Positions 5,857 to 6,874 of a DNA stretch of 6,874 bases are shown piece by piece. The stretch lies in assembly GCA_964440265.1 (NCBI GenBank), contig CAYTRU010000056.1:1-6874 (forward strand), read 5' to 3'. The first letter of the stretch is position 1. Every line of letters begins with the position of its first letter. The position numbers and the translations under genes were made by a program. The stretch comes from CAYMUN01 sp964440265. GTDB lineage: Bacteria; Patescibacteriota; Saccharimonadia; Saccharimonadales; UBA4665. The notes under the pieces were generated by a model. The model was not told where the DNA came from and did no database searches. It saw only the letters and a program-made list of their open reading frames with translations.

Positions 5857-6874
5857 ATGAATATCCGTAAAATCGTTAAGAAGTTTATACCGTCCGGCTT
5901 GTTTCCAGCCATCGAGCCCTACGGGCATTTAGTGGAGGCCTGGGTATTTAATCTAATCAATGGTTTTCCAGCCCGTGGCCTGAAGGTTATCGGTGTGACC
6001 GGCACGAATGGCAAGACCTCTACGGCTTTTATGATCCATCGTATGCTGCAAGAAGCCGGCTACAAAACGGGCCTGATGACCACCGTAGCCTGGGGCATCG
6101 GGGAGGATATCACGCCACAGCTTCACCACTACACCAACGTACCGACGCCAGAGCTGATGCAGCGGCTGAAACGGGTGCGAGCAGCCAAGGTTGATTGGCT
6201 CGTCATGGAAATCACCAGCCAAGGGTTAGCGCAGAATCGGGCCTGGGGCGTGCCGTTCAGCGTAGCCGTCATGACCAATGTCACGCATGAGCACCTGGAT
6301 TATCACCGAACCTTTGAGCGTTATCGGGACGCCAAGCGTAAACTGTTCCGACTGACTGACCGTAATCATAGAGGCCTACGCATCGGTATCATTAACGCTG
6401 AAGATCCGAGCGCCAAACTCTTTGCCGGCGACATCAAAAACCCCGTCTTTTACGGCATTGGGCAGGGCGATTTACGAGCTGAAAAGGTTGACATGAAGCC
6501 ATCGGGCTCTGATTACGTGGCACGCATCGGTGACGAACAGTACAGTATCCATTGCAATTTGCCAGGCAGCTTTAATATCTCCAATTCGTTGGCAGCGGTA
6601 GGCGCCGGTCGAGCCGTCGGGCTGACCAAGGAGCAGATAGAGCAGGGGATTGCTGCCCTGCAAGGCGTGGAAGGCCGGATGACACGGATCGATGAGGGCC
6701 AAAGCTTCGATGTGATCGTCGATTACGCCCACACACCGGACAGTTTCGAGAAGTTATTTAAAGACCTGCAGCCGGTAGTAAAGGGCAAGCTGATCGTGAT
6801 GTTCGGCTCAGCCGGCCGCCGCGACGAAGCCAAACGAGCGGTGCAGGGCGAACTAGCCGGCCGCTACTGCGATA
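5857..6874 (+). CDS. murE: UDP-N-acetylmuramyl peptide ligase, MurE-type, cut by the right edge
   Basis: An ATP-dependent cytoplasmic Mur ligase that adds the third amino acid to UDP-MurNAc-L-Ala-D-Glu during peptidoglycan synthesis. There are 339 codons in the window and the frame is open at the end. Motifs: P-loop VIGVTGTNGKTST at 44-56, MEITSQGLAQNR at 117-128 (usual form MEVSSHgLxQhR, with the Mg-binding Glu at E118), MTNVTHEHLDYH at 139-150, YRDAK at 156-160 where K160 aligns with the carbamylated Lys, GSFNISNSLAA at 237-247, GRMTRI at 273-278, VDYAHTPD at 288-295 and MFGSAGRRD at 315-323. VDYAHTPD is characteristic of MurE. The P-loop lies near residue 49 instead of about 110, so the usual N-terminal UDP-binding domain is missing or replaced by about 40 residues. 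The DNPR motif that would show whether DAP or Lys is added lies beyond the window. The start is ATG 5857, 10 bases after a -10 box. Confidence 0.93.
   Translation, partial: MNIRKIVKKFIPSGLFPAIEPYGHLVEAWVFNLINGFPARGLKVIGVTGTNGKTSTAFMIHRMLQEAGYKTGLMTTVAWGIGEDITPQLHHYTNVPTPELMQRLKRVRAAKVDWLVMEITSQGLAQNRAWGVPFSVAVMTNVTHEHLDYHRTFERYRDAKRKLFRLTDRNHRGLRIGIINAEDPSAKLFAGDIKNPVFYGIGQGDLRAEKVDMKPSGSDYVARIGDEQYSIHCNLPGSFNISNSLAAVGAGRAVGLTKEQIEQGIAALQGVEGRMTRIDEGQSFDVIVDYAHTPDSFEKLFKDLQPVVKGKLIVMFGSAGRRDEAKRAVQGELAGRYCD

Noticed and set aside
5953..6732. Minus-strand reading frames opposite murE
   Set aside because: The plus strand carries an unbroken MurE with all its motifs, so the opposite frames are chance openings.
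51..6874. TGA recoded as Gly, as in Gracilibacteria and Absconditabacteria
   Set aside because: The HAD, CheR-like and membrane-protein genes all end at TGA at sensible lengths, and valS, tsaD and murE have no in-frame TGA at conserved Gly positions.

Overview
This window holds six protein genes, packed tightly and mostly housekeeping, with no RNA genes, mobile elements or CRISPR arrays that I can see. The best guess for the source is a small-genome Candidate Phyla Radiation bacterium, probably of the Saccharibacteria (TM7) type. That guess rests on family resemblance: the MurE lacks the usual N-terminal domain, the ValRS has unusual signature motifs, and the genes are short and mostly transcribed singly. 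I could not test it by a search. TGA acts as a normal stop codon here, which argues against the recoded lineages Gracilibacteria and Absconditabacteria.

Layout from left to right: (1) a HAD-superfamily hydrolase on + (51-647), whose frame is open to the left edge; (2) valS, valyl-tRNA synthetase, on - (3308-672), converging on the HAD gene with 24 nt between them; (3) a divergent promoter region at about 3309-3428; (4) an orphan CheR-like SAM-dependent methyltransferase on + (3429-4280); (5) tsaD, the tRNA t6A-modification ATPase-like subunit, on - (5361-4303), converging on the methyltransferase with 22 nt between them; (6) a second, very compact divergent promoter region at about 5362-5425; (7) a small single-pass membrane protein of unknown function on + (5426-5806); (8) murE, a peptidoglycan precursor Mur ligase, on + from 5857 and running off the right edge.

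valS and tsaD both serve translation accuracy (tRNA charging and tRNA modification at A37). murE builds the cell-wall peptide stem, and the small membrane protein sits just upstream of it. The methyltransferase resembles CheR but has no chemotaxis gene near it.

The most interesting pattern is in the control regions. Four of the five genes whose start is reasonably clear (valS, the CheR-like gene, tsaD, murE) have a -10-like hexamer ending only 6-10 nt before the start codon, so their mRNAs should have leaders of about 0-4 nt. Only the small membrane-protein gene has a normally placed Shine-Dalgarno site in a leader of about 20 nt. The CheR-like gene has a perfect TTGACA-17-TATAAT promoter, and the TTG of that -35 box could easily be mistaken for its start codon.
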